Assembly (NCBI RefSeq): GCF_003668555.1
Contig: NZ_RCWN01000001.1
Location: 372,001 to 436,000 of the forward strand
Direction of reading: 5' to 3'
DNA: 64,000 nt
Source of the DNA: Notoacmeibacter ruber
Lineage (GTDB): Bacteria > Pseudomonadota > Alphaproteobacteria > Rhizobiales > Rhizobiaceae
The notes below the pieces were generated by a model that had not been told where the DNA came from, made no database searches, and worked only from the letters and a program-made list of their open reading frames with translations. Made by a program: the position numbers and the translations under genes. Numbering within the stretch: position 1 is the stretch's first letter; the number at the start of each line of letters is the position of its first letter. Positions 46,198 through 54,675 of this stretch are shown here, in pieces.

Positions 46198-49100
46198 CTA
46201 ATTGGCGGCCTTGGCGTCAGCGTCAACCGTGGGCGCCGCATTGGCCTTCAGCAAGGCCTTGATGAGCGCCTCATCGACCCGGCCGGTCGCTTCCATGTCA
46301 TGGTCGCGCTGGAAGGAGGCGATTGCGGCTTCGGTCTTCTTTCCCATCACGCCGTCGGGCGCTCCGAGTTCGTATCCCTGATTGATCAGGATGCCCTGAA
46401 TGTTCTGGATCGCCTTCTTCATGTCGACGCTGGCGGTGGAGTCATCCTTTTCACCGTTCAGCCAGGCCGGATCGGTCATGTGATCATTGACCGCCGGATC
46501 GAGCGCTTTGGGCTTCCAGAGCTCCACGATTCCTTGCGCCCGCTCCAGTTGCTCCGGCCGCAAGGCTTTGGCGACCTCGTCCCGCTTTTCGGCTGCGTCG
46601 GTGTCACCACTTTTGGCGGCCAGCGCAAACCATTTGTAGCTCTGAACGAGATCCTGCGGGGTGCCGATGCCTCTTGCATTCAGAATACCCAGATTGAACT
46701 GGCTGTCGCGAATGCCGTATTCCGCCGCATCCATGAACCAGCGGAGGGCCTGCTCATTATCGGGCGCGCCGACGGCGCCCTGAGCGTAAAGCACACCGAG
46801 ATTATGCATGGCTCTCGCATTGCCGCCCTCGGCAGCTTTCCGATACCAATCGACGGCACGTGCCGCATCGCGCTCCACGCCCATCGCCTTCTCATAGGAA
46901 AGGGCGATGCGGTATTGTGCGGGCACGTAGCCGGCGTCGGCGCTCGCACCGAACCAGCCTGCCGCAGTTTCCATATCGGCGTCGACGCCGCGGCCTTCTG
47001 CATAGCGGGTGCCGACCTCGTACCACGCGGCCGGGTCGCCTTCGGACACCGCCATTTGCAGAGCCTCGGTCCCGAACGCGATCGAACGCTCGCCGCTGCT
47101 TGCCTGTGCCGCAGCATCCTCAGAAGGCTGCGCGGCTTCCTCGCTTACGGGCTGCTCCACCGTTTCCGCGGTGGGCTCCGGGCTGTCCTGCGGCGCGGCC
47201 TCATCATCTGCAATCGCCGGTTCGGCGGGCGATATGGAGGCGGTGCTCGTGTCCGCATCGGTTTCAGGCGCGGCAACAGTCTCGGATGGTTCGATCGTAC
47301 CCTCGATCAGGGCTTCTTCCGCTTCGGCCGTCGCGTCGTCTTCGACCGCGATCTGGCTCGCCGGAACTGCCGCAGGCGTTTGTGCGAGCTGCGGTTTGGT
47401 ATCGAAGAAGGTGGCGTAGATCTGCCATCCACCGAAGGCCAGAAGGAGGCACAGCGCCAGAAGCATCAAGGGTGTCTTCAGGCTTTTCGAGCTGCTGCCC
47501 TTGGCTGCGGACCGAGACTGACCGCCGGGGCCGGCACTTGTATCAGCCGCGGCAGCCTGCGCTGCGCGACGCGCGGCTGCAACGAAATCGGCCTTTGCAT
47601 TGCGGGCATGGTCGATCATGCCCTCTTCGGCGTGATCGGTGTCCTTCTGCGAGCGAACCTGACCAATGACCGCATCCAGATCCGGCGCGCCGGAGCCCGG
47701 CTCCATGGGCTCATCCGGCAAGTCCACCTCCGCATCGGGAAGCGTGTCTTCCATAGAGGGGGACGGCTCGTCGCTTTCGATGAACTCGCGCAGGAAGGCC
47801 TCGTCCTCGGCCATCGGTGCGACCGAAACATCGTCCGGCGCCATCGCGGCAATGGTCGCGAGCGCGGTGTCGGCGCTGGACGGCACTCCCATCGGCTCGG
47901 CATCAGCACTGCGATCTGCTGAAGCCTCGGATGCTGCGGAAAGCGGTGCGTCGTCTTCATCGTCGTGGTCGAGGCCAAGACGCATATCCTCAATGACCGC
48001 CAGTCGATCCACGATCTTGAGCATCGTCTCATGAATCGCCTCGAATGTGCGTGCATTCCGGTCTTCGGTCAGTCTTGAAAGCTCTTCCAGCGTGCGAAGA
48101 TCCGCACCGAGACTGTTCATCGCCTCCCCGGACACCGGGCCGTCGTCCCTCATGGTGCGGAGCGTGTTCTCGACAGCTTGTCTCGCCGCTTCCATCACCT
48201 CGTCCTGATTGCGCTGCAAGCCGCGCTCGATTTCCGTCAGACGCGGGCTAAGCTCTGCAATCGCGCCCTCGGACTTGTCCGAGCTGAGATAGGCCGACAG
48301 CTCTGCAATCTGGTGCTCCAGATTGCTGATCGCTTCGGCATGGGCGACCGTTCCGCCGCTCTCGACCTGTTCGCTCAGATCCGACAAGCGGGTGTGCAGG
48401 GATTCGAAGTTCTCGCGACCGGTGGTGCTGACGTCGCTGATCGATTCATGCATCCGGTCGGATAGGGCGTTGAACCGCTGGTCGAGCCTGTCGAGCAGCG
48501 ATTGCCGCTCGGTTTCATTGTGCTCGGCCTCGTCGTTCATACGCTCGGTAATGCGGGAAAGCCGTTCTTCGATCTCGCCAAGTGCCCGCTCGGTGGCTTC
48601 GTTGACGAGGCTCGGGGCCATTTCGCGATTGGCATTCTCGAATTTTGTATCCAATTCACGGAAAAGCGCTTCGGAATGTTCCCTGGCTTCCCGCTGACTG
48701 CGTTCCAGCGAAGTAGCGACCGTTTCCATTCGGGTCTCGATCGCCGAGAGGATCGGCGAAAGGTCGATCGGCGGGGGCGCTTTTTCCAAATGCTGGGTCA
48801 ATGTGCCAAGCTGGTGGGCGATGCGTTCAATGGCGTTGTCGGCGGCCTCCGAACGGCCGGTCAGAGCCTCGACACGTTCCGTCAGTCCTTCCATCCGGCG
48901 GGCCAGTTCGGTCGTCTCGCGCAGATTGTTCGAAGGCTGGACCTGTTTTGCCAGAGATGTCAGGCGTGCTTCGATCCGCTCCAATGGGCTCGTGTCGATC
49001 TCGGCAGGACGTGACTGCGCCGCAACGACGGCTCTGGAGAGTTCGTCCAGCCGCGCATCGATCGTGTCGATTGCGTCCTGAGAAAGACCGTTTGCGGCCT

Positions 49101-49779
49101 TCTTGTGAACGGTATCGATGAGAGCGCGCATATCATCCTGCAACGCGCCGATGACGTGAGACTGCGGAAGGCTCGAAACGCTTTCCCCGATGGCTTCCAT
49201 GCGGCTCTGAAGATTATCGAGCGCCTTGGCGCTGGCGCCGCGCGCATCGGCCTGCTGGCTCATCTGCCGCTCGAAGTGCGCCCAGCGCTTGTCGATATTC
49301 TCCCATCGATCGGACGCTTCACGGACGGTCTTTTCGCGGGCCAACTGATCGAGCCCCTGCTTCATTTCGTCCATTTCGCGGCGAAGCGTGTCCACACCCT
49401 GCGATTCGCCGAGTGCCGAAAGGTCGGAAACCGCCTTGCTCAGGCGGCTCAACTCGCCGGAAACATCCTTGACTCGTCCCGCATCGGCATCGTCGAGCAG
49501 CGTATCGAGTCTGTCGGTCAGGGCACGAAATTCCTGGTCGATGGCCTTGCGAAGCTCAGCGCGCAGCTGTTCGCGCAGTTCGTCGAGTTCTGTTGCCGTG
49601 GTGCTCTTTTTGCGGGATGTCTGCGGCTGCGCCTGCCGTTGGGGCTGCGGATTCGCCTGATGCATGCCGAGCCTGTCTTCGATCGCAGCGAGTTTGTCGC
49701 TGAGATTGCCGAGCGCAGAAGGTTCGCGCCGTGTGCGGCCGGCGTTCACCAGATCGAAGGAATGTCGTTTCGTCTGCAT
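46198..49779 (-). CDS. podJ: PodJ-like polar organiser (coiled coil, TM helix, Sel1 repeats, peptidoglycan-binding domain)
   Basis: 1193 aa from the ATG at 49779 (MQTKRHSFDLVNAGRTRREP) with GGAG just upstream; the in-frame stretch before it is not supported. About 600 residues of heptad coiled coil, an acidic linker, a membrane helix near 765-785, an Ala/Glu-rich periplasmic linker, about four Sel1/TPR-like repeats near 910-1070, and a C-terminal peptidoglycan-binding domain (GYELGAPDGVMGKKTEAAI). This order and size match rhizobial PodJ (over 1200 aa in Agrobacterium), which sorts new and old poles during growth. The wide divergent gap toward merR probably holds its promoter. Confidence 0.83.
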   Translation of the reverse strand: MQTKRHSFDLVNAGRTRREPSALGNLSDKLAAIEDRLGMHQANPQPQRQAQPQTSRKKSTTATELDELREQLRAELRKAIDQEFRALTDRLDTLLDDADAGRVKDVSGELSRLSKAVSDLSALGESQGVDTLRREMDEMKQGLDQLAREKTVREASDRWENIDKRWAHFERQMSQQADARGASAKALDNLQSRMEAIGESVSSLPQSHVIGALQDDMRALIDTVHKKAANGLSQDAIDTIDARLDELSRAVVAAQSRPAEIDTSPLERIEARLTSLAKQVQPSNNLRETTELARRMEGLTERVEALTGRSEAADNAIERIAHQLGTLTQHLEKAPPPIDLSPILSAIETRMETVATSLERSQREAREHSEALFRELDTKFENANREMAPSLVNEATERALGEIEERLSRITERMNDEAEHNETERQSLLDRLDQRFNALSDRMHESISDVSTTGRENFESLHTRLSDLSEQVESGGTVAHAEAISNLEHQIAELSAYLSSDKSEGAIAELSPRLTEIERGLQRNQDEVMEAARQAVENTLRTMRDDGPVSGEAMNSLGADLRTLEELSRLTEDRNARTFEAIHETMLKIVDRLAVIEDMRLGLDHDDEDDAPLSAASEASADRSADAEPMGVPSSADTALATIAAMAPDDVSVAPMAEDEAFLREFIESDEPSPSMEDTLPDAEVDLPDEPMEPGSGAPDLDAVIGQVRSQKDTDHAEEGMIDHARNAKADFVAAARRAAQAAAADTSAGPGGQSRSAAKGSSSKSLKTPLMLLALCLLLAFGGWQIYATFFDTKPQLAQTPAAVPASQIAVEDDATAEAEEALIEGTIEPSETVAAPETDADTSTASISPAEPAIADDEAAPQDSPEPTAETVEQPVSEEAAQPSEDAAAQASSGERSIAFGTEALQMAVSEGDPAAWYEVGTRYAEGRGVDADMETAAGWFGASADAGYVPAQYRIALSYEKAMGVERDAARAVDWYRKAAEGGNARAMHNLGVLYAQGAVGAPDNEQALRWFMDAAEYGIRDSQFNLGILNARGIGTPQDLVQSYKWFALAAKSGDTDAAEKRDEVAKALRPEQLERAQGIVELWKPKALDPAVNDHMTDPAWLNGEKDDSTASVDMKKAIQNIQGILINQGYELGAPDGVMGKKTEAAIASFQRDHDMEATGRVDEALIKALLKANAAPTVDADAKAAN

Positions 49780-50017
49780 TGGCGCTCCAGCTCCTTGCGG
49801 CTTAGGGGCCAATTTGACGCTGATCGTCGGTATTCGAAACGATCCCCGTCTCGCCATTGCGTCTCATGACCCCACGCGGGGCAACCATCTGACGGGTATG
49901 GTAAACAGCAGGTTAAGGACGGTTAATTTCCGGCTGCACCGCCGCGGGGCAGGGGTCGTCAACAGTGAGCGAATGCTCAATCAATGAATTGTTGACGGAC
50001 AATAGCTGTGAACTCCC

Positions 50018-50046
50018 TTGAAAATATCTTAGAGTATTCTTATAAT
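50018..50046 (+). promoter_or_regulatory. Near-consensus sigma70-type promoter
   Basis: TTGAAA (50018-50023), an exact 17-bp spacer and TATAAT (50041-50046). A transcript would begin near 50053. It is among the best promoter matches in the window, yet the next feature downstream is a terminator only about 10 nt away. Confidence 0.72.
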
Positions 50047-50062
50047 AACGATTACATTATTG

Positions 50063-50095
50063 AAGCTGAGCGCTCCGGCGCTCGGCTTCTTTTTT
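50063..50095 (+). terminator. Intrinsic terminator upstream of merR (orphan or attenuator)
   Basis: AAGCTGAGCGC (50063-50073), loop TCCG, GCGCTCGGCTT (50078-50088) with a single G-U pair, then a T6 run. No gene on the plus strand ends here: podJ diverges to the left and merR begins at 50221. It therefore ends either a tiny RNA or the leader of merR. Confidence 0.85.
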
Positions 50096-50220
50096 CATTT
50101 TTGCTCCTGTTGAGACGAGGTCGGCGGTGTCGCTTTCAGGCGACTTCGTTCTGTCATTTTTGGGAATGATAGGATGAGAGCGCGATTAACGAACAAGAAG
50201 AAGAAGGTCGCAACCGAAGA

Positions 50221-50670
50221 ATGGACATGAAATCAAACGCGGCACTATCCGTGAACGAGCAGGGCGGCACCCAGGAAGGCGAGCGATCTGCGCAGTATAT
50301 GCGCATTGGCGAAGTCGCCAAGGAACTGGACGTGACGCTTCGTGCGCTTCGGTTCTACGAGGACAAGGGGCTGGTTTTTCCGAAGCGTGTCGGCACCACA
50401 CGGCTTTATGATCGGCGTGCGGTGACGCGCTTGAAGCTCATTCTGCTCGGCCGGCGGGTTGGCTTCTCTCTGCGCGAAGTCAAGCAGATGATGGATCTCT
50501 ACGAGCCCGACGGTTCGAACTACCGGCAGATGAAAGTCGTGCTGGAAAAAGGCGGCCGCCAGCTCAGCCGACTGGAGAAGCAACGCGAGGAACTGGACGG
50601 CGCTATAGGCGAACTTCAGCAGGCCCTGAACGCGGTTCGGACCTCGCTCGAAAAGAGCGACGTAAATTAG
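50221..50670 (+). CDS. MerR family transcriptional regulator
   Basis: 149 aa. HTH MRIGEVAKELDVTLRALRFYEDKGL at residues 27-51, then the second wing and a coiled-coil dimer helix near 95-140. No metal-binding cysteines, so it is not a metal sensor; it resembles the short MerR proteins that control fatty-acid and branched-chain acyl-CoA breakdown. It directly precedes the beta-oxidation operon and a perfect palindrome, the likely target. ATG at 50221 or at 50227. Confidence 0.88.
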   Translation: MDMKSNAALSVNEQGGTQEGERSAQYMRIGEVAKELDVTLRALRFYEDKGLVFPKRVGTTRLYDRRAVTRLKLILLGRRVGFSLREVKQMMDLYEPDGSNYRQMKVVLEKGGRQLSRLEKQREELDGAIGELQQALNAVRTSLEKSDVN

Positions 50671-50693
50671 TTGCCTCGCAACGAGCTGAGCTA

Positions 50694-50727
50694 AGCCCGC
50701 TTCCGGCTTCGGAGGCGGGCTTTTTTT
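50694..50727 (+). terminator. Intrinsic terminator of merR
   Basis: AGCCCGCTTCCG (50694-50705), loop GCTT, CGGAGGCGGGCT (50710-50721) with one G-U pair, then seven T. Separates merR from the following operon, which therefore needs its own promoter. Confidence 0.9.
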
Positions 50728-50773
50728 CGTTTGGCCGTGCCCCATTTTTTCAGACTACGAAAATCGCCGCCGA

Positions 50774-50805
50774 AAATTTTGACGTTTACGGAAACGTCAA
50801 AATTT
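50774..50805 (+). promoter_or_regulatory. 32-bp perfect palindrome, probable MerR operator of the beta-oxidation operon
   Basis: The left arm AAATTTTGACGTTT and right arm AAACGTCAAAATTT are exact reverse complements around a 4-bp centre ACGG. It lies 75 nt before the acyl-CoA dehydrogenase start and just after the merR terminator. A TTGACG inside the left arm (50779-50784) could be a -35 with a long 19-bp spacer, the arrangement MerR proteins work on. Binding by the neighbouring MerR protein is inferred. Confidence 0.75.
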
Positions 50806-50880
50806 GATAAGTGGCCCGACTATCGGGGCATTCTGCGGAAAGCTGCGGAATTGCCTGCATTTGTTTCGGAGGAAATCTCG

Positions 50881-52674
50881 ATGCCGGTTTACCAGGCGCC
50901 AGTGAAAGATACGCTTTTCGTTCTGAATGACGTTCTGAAATTTCAGCAATACAATAATTTGCCCGGTTTCGCGGATGCTGACGCCGAAATGGTCGAGGCG
51001 ATCATCGGTGAAGCCGGTCGCATGGCCGAAGAGATCATTCTTCCGACCAATCAGATTGGCGATCAGGAAGGTTGCGTGCGTCACGACGACTCCTCCGTGA
51101 CCACGCCGGATGCATTCAAGGACGCTTTCAACGCTTATCGCGAAGCTGGCTGGATGGGACTGTCGATCCCCGAAGAGTTTGGCGGCCAGAATCTCCCCTA
51201 CACGCTCCATACCGCGATCAGCGAATATTTCTCGTCGGCCAATATGGCTTTGATGATGTATCCTGGCCTGACTCAGGGTGCGATAGCGGCCCTGCTCGCC
51301 CACGGCAGCGACGAGCAGAAGCACAAATACGTTCCGAAAATGACGTCCGGTGAGTGGACAGGGACGATGAACCTGACCGAGCCGCATTGCGGGACCGATC
51401 TCGGCCTGCTGCGCACCAAGGCGGTGCCGCAGGATGACGGCAGCTACAAGATCAGCGGCCAGAAGATATTCATCTCAGCCGGCGAGCACGATCTTGCAGA
51501 CAATATCATCCATCTGGTCATTGCCCGCATCGAGGGTGCGCCGGAAGGCACAAAGGGAATTTCGCTTTTCGTCGTACCGAAATATTTCGTAGGCGAGGAT
51601 GGCAGCGTCGGTGAACGCAATGGCGTCGCCTGCGGTTCGCTCGAAGAGAAGATGGGCATTCACGGCAATTCGACCTGCGTCATGAATTATGACGAGGCAA
51701 CGGGCTGGCTCGTGGGTGAGGCGAACAAGGGCCTGAAGGCCATGTTCACCATGATGAACGAGGCGCGCCTCGGCGTGGCGCTGCAAGGCTTGTCGATTTC
51801 CGAGGTCGCTTACCAGAACGCGGCCGATTATGCCCGTGAACGCCTGCAGGGCCGTGCACTCACCGGTGCCGAAGAGCCGGATCAGAAGGCCGACCCGATC
51901 ATCGTGCATCCCGATATCCGCAGAACGCTGCTGACGATCCGTACCTTCAATGAAGGGGCCCGTGCCCTCATGCTCTGGAGCGCGCTGAAGGCGGACATGC
52001 ATCACCGCTCGGGCGATGCACCGCAGGCCGAAAGCGCCCATGATCTGCTCTCGCTCATGACGCCGGTTCTGAAAGGCGTTCTGACCGACAAGGGCTACGA
52101 AAATGCCACCAATGCGCAGCAGGTCTATGGCGGTCACGGCTATATCGAGGAATGGGGCATGAGCCAGTTCGTGCGCGATGCCCGTATCGCCATGATCTAT
52201 GAAGGCGCAAACGGCATTCAGGCGCTCGATCTGGTCGGTCGCAAGCTCGGCATGAAGAATGGCAAGCCAATCATGGCCTTCTTCGAGGAAGTCGGTGAAT
52301 TCTGCGAGAGCAACCGCGAGAATGACGACCTCTCCTTCTTCACCAAGCATATCAAGAAGGGGCTGAACGATATGCAGGCCTCGGCCATGTGGCTGATGCA
52401 GAACGGCATGAAGAACCCGAATGATGCCGGTGCGGCCTCGACTGATTTCATGCATCTCTTCGGTCTTGTCGGGATCGGCTACATGTGGGGCCTCATGGCC
52501 AAGGCTGCGAAGGAAAAACTGGATAATGGCGAAGGCGACAAGGCCTTCTACGAAGCCAAGATGCAGTTCGCGCGTTACTACATGGAGCGCCTGATGCCGG
52601 AGACGGCAACACGCCTCGCACGCATTCAATCCGGCTCGGAGACGATGATGGCCGTCCCCGCAGAGGCGTTTTAA
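50881..52674 (+). CDS. Acyl-CoA dehydrogenase (long form, C-terminal extension)
   Basis: 597 aa from the ATG at 50881 ([19 protein letters not shown]), preceded by GGAGGAAAT. Oxidises acyl-CoA to trans-2-enoyl-CoA with FAD. Motifs: [19 protein letters not shown] (flavin/substrate site), [10 protein letters not shown], and [29 protein letters not shown] with the catalytic Glu region. The N-terminal DUF and C-terminal extension make it the about 590-residue class (FadE-like, DmdC-like), often placed with a thiolase and a fused hydratase/dehydrogenase as here. First gene of the operon. Confidence 0.93.
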   Translation: MPVYQAPVKDTLFVLNDVLKFQQYNNLPGFADADAEMVEAIIGEAGRMAEEIILPTNQIGDQEGCVRHDDSSVTTPDAFKDAFNAYREAGWMGLSIPEEFGGQNLPYTLHTAISEYFSSANMALMMYPGLTQGAIAALLAHGSDEQKHKYVPKMTSGEWTGTMNLTEPHCGTDLGLLRTKAVPQDDGSYKISGQKIFISAGEHDLADNIIHLVIARIEGAPEGTKGISLFVVPKYFVGEDGSVGERNGVACGSLEEKMGIHGNSTCVMNYDEATGWLVGEANKGLKAMFTMMNEARLGVALQGLSISEVAYQNAADYARERLQGRALTGAEEPDQKADPIIVHPDIRRTLLTIRTFNEGARALMLWSALKADMHHRSGDAPQAESAHDLLSLMTPVLKGVLTDKGYENATNAQQVYGGHGYIEEWGMSQFVRDARIAMIYEGANGIQALDLVGRKLGMKNGKPIMAFFEEVGEFCESNRENDDLSFFTKHIKKGLNDMQASAMWLMQNGMKNPNDAGAASTDFMHLFGLVGIGYMWGLMAKAAKEKLDNGEGDKAFYEAKMQFARYYMERLMPETATRLARIQSGSETMMAVPAEAF

Positions 52675-52700
52675 CCGGAGATCGCCATTAGGGGAGATCG

Positions 52701-53345
52701 ATGATGGCCGAATTCAGCCTGCACTGCTTCTACGAAAGCGGAAATGCGTACAAACCAGCTCTGATGCTGGCGTTGAACGAGGCGGACTGGGAGCCGATCA
52801 AGGTCGATTTCTTCAACGGCGAGACCCGGGGGTCTGACTGGCGGACCGAGAACAACGTGATGGGTGAGGTTCCGGTCCTGACCCATCACCGCCAGGATGG
52901 CGATCTTACTCTTACTCAGTCCGGCGCGATCCTGACCTATCTCGCTCGTCATTTCGGCTCATATGGTCCGTCGAACGAAGAGCAGGAACTGGAAGTCATG
53001 CGCTGGCTTCTGTTCGATAGCCAGAAGGTCTCCGGTTATGCCGGTCCGCTGCGCTTTCTCCGCCATCTCAAAAGGACGGGCGAGACCGAGGTGACGGCAT
53101 TTCTGCATGGCCGGCTTGCGGGTGCGCTCGCTGTTCTCGATGCACGTCTTGAGGGCCGGAAATGGCTTGCTGCGGACGGGGCGACGATCGCCGATCTTGC
53201 CTGCTGCGGCTACCTGTACTGGCCGGATGAAATCGGCATCGATCTTGCCGATTATCCTAATATTTCGCCGTGGCTGGAGCAGATCGCCGCGCTACCGGGC
53301 TACCAGTCGGCAGCGGCGCTTATGCCAAGGGCTTTCGGGGGTTAG
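52701..53345 (+). CDS. Glutathione S-transferase family protein
   Basis: 214 aa, start at 52701 (MMAEFSLHCFYESGNAYKP) after GGGGAG. Thioredoxin-fold N-terminal domain with cis-Pro in GEVPVLTH and QSGAILTYL, and an all-helical C-terminal domain (WLAADGATIADLACCGYL). It is placed between the acyl-CoA dehydrogenase and thiolase genes, 26 nt after the first and about 100 nt before the next, so it is part of the operon. Its role in fatty-acid breakdown is not known; detoxifying a reactive enoyl or aldehyde intermediate is a guess. Confidence 0.9.
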   Translation: MMAEFSLHCFYESGNAYKPALMLALNEADWEPIKVDFFNGETRGSDWRTENNVMGEVPVLTHHRQDGDLTLTQSGAILTYLARHFGSYGPSNEEQELEVMRWLLFDSQKVSGYAGPLRFLRHLKRTGETEVTAFLHGRLAGALAVLDARLEGRKWLAADGATIADLACCGYLYWPDEIGIDLADYPNISPWLEQIAALPGYQSAAALMPRAFGG

Positions 53346-53443
53346 CGCTCATCGCGCCAGAAATTGGTGGCATCGCGCCACCATCAAGGAAACCGGTGTC
53401 GGAACGTTTCAACGACGCCGCGAAAAAGACAGGGAGAGAAGAA

Positions 53444-54652
53444 ATGGCTGATGCCTTCATTTATGACGCCGTGCGCACACCGCGCGGCCGCGGCAAGAAG
53501 GACGGCTCGCTGCATGAAGTACCGTCCGTTCGCCTTGCCAGCCATGTGCTGGAAGAGGTGCGCGACCGCAACGGTCTTGATACGTCCAAAGTTGACGACA
53601 TCATTTTCGGCTGCGTGGATCCCGTCGGTGAAGCTGGCGGCGTCATTCCGCGTGCCGCGGCCTTCGAGGCCGGATATGATTTCGGCGCGCCGGGCGTACA
53701 GATTTCGCGCTTCTGTGCATCGGGTCTCGACGCCGTCAATCTCGGGGCCGGCAAGATCGCGGCCGGTTCGGACGATATCGTCGTCGCCGGTGGTGTCGAG
53801 AGCATGAGCCGTGTCGGAATGGGCATGAGCGGCGGCGCGTGGATTTTCGATCCGTCCGTCGGCCTGCCGGCCTACTTCATGCCGCAGGGCGTCTCCGCCG
53901 ATCTGATTGCGACCAAATACGGTTTCTCGCGTGACGACGTGGACGCCTATGCGGTCGAAAGCCAGAAGCGTGCGGAAGCCGCCTGGAAGGACGGCCGCTT
54001 CGACAAGTCGATCGTGCCGGTAAAGGACGTCAATGGCCTGACCATCCTCGACAAGGATGAACATATGCGGCCCAGCACCGACATGCAGTCGCTCGCTTCG
54101 CTCAATCCGTCTTTCGTGATGCCGGGTGAAATGGGCGGCTTCGACGCCGTCGGCATTCAGGCGCATCCCGAAATCGAGGCGGTGAACCATGTCCACCACG
54201 CAGGCAATTCGTCGGGTATCGTGGATGGCGCGGCAGCCGTGCTTCTCGGTTCTCAGGATGCCGGCAAGGCGATGGGCATGAAGCCTCGCGCTCGCATTCG
54301 CGCCTTCACCAATGTCGGCTCCGATCCGGCTCTGATGCTGACCGGTCCCGTCGATGTGACGGAAAAGCTGCTGAAGCGTGCCGGAATGGAATTGTCCGAT
54401 ATCGATCTGTTCGAACTGAATGAAGCGTTCGCCGCGGTCGTGCTGCGCTACATGCAGGCTTTCGACATCGACCACGACAAGATGAACGTCAATGGCGGCG
54501 CTATCGCCATGGGCCATCCGCTCGGCGCGACCGGCGCGATGATCCTCGGCACGCTGCTGGACGAGATGGAGCGCCGCGACGTCAATGTCGGCCTTTGCAC
54601 GCTCTGCATCGGTGCCGGCATGGGCACCGCGACCATCATCGAGCGCGTTTGA
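53444..54652 (+). CDS. Acetyl-CoA C-acetyltransferase (thiolase)
   Basis: 402 aa from the ATG at 53444 ([21 protein letters not shown]) with GGGAGA upstream. Catalytic Cys91 in [10 protein letters not shown], His358 in MGHPLGATG and Cys388 in CIGAG are all present. Cleaves 3-ketoacyl-CoA to acetyl-CoA plus a shortened acyl-CoA. Followed 23 nt later by the hydratase/dehydrogenase gene, together forming the beta-oxidation multienzyme set (FadA/FadI-like). Confidence 0.94.
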   Translation: MADAFIYDAVRTPRGRGKKDGSLHEVPSVRLASHVLEEVRDRNGLDTSKVDDIIFGCVDPVGEAGGVIPRAAAFEAGYDFGAPGVQISRFCASGLDAVNLGAGKIAAGSDDIVVAGGVESMSRVGMGMSGGAWIFDPSVGLPAYFMPQGVSADLIATKYGFSRDDVDAYAVESQKRAEAAWKDGRFDKSIVPVKDVNGLTILDKDEHMRPSTDMQSLASLNPSFVMPGEMGGFDAVGIQAHPEIEAVNHVHHAGNSSGIVDGAAAVLLGSQDAGKAMGMKPRARIRAFTNVGSDPALMLTGPVDVTEKLLKRAGMELSDIDLFELNEAFAAVVLRYMQAFDIDHDKMNVNGGAIAMGHPLGATGAMILGTLLDEMERRDVNVGLCTLCIGAGMGTATIIERV

Positions 54653-54675
54653 GAAGAGACGGAGGAGATAGAGAA

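Larger units (their letters stand above)
49780..50220. other. 441-nt divergent intergenic region between podJ and merR
   Basis: No protein gene is seen. The left part must hold the podJ promoter. The right part holds a near-consensus rightward promoter (50018-50046) that runs directly into an intrinsic terminator (50063-50095), listed separately, and a small inverted repeat ATTGT-TGACGG-ACAAT at 49989-50004. The last 125 nt before merR have no clear hairpin-plus-T element. Confidence 0.5.

Noticed and set aside
45967..47922. 651-codon plus-strand open frame opposite podJ
   Set aside because: Antisense shadow of the coiled-coil gene; low-complexity Arg/Gly-rich composition and no domain.
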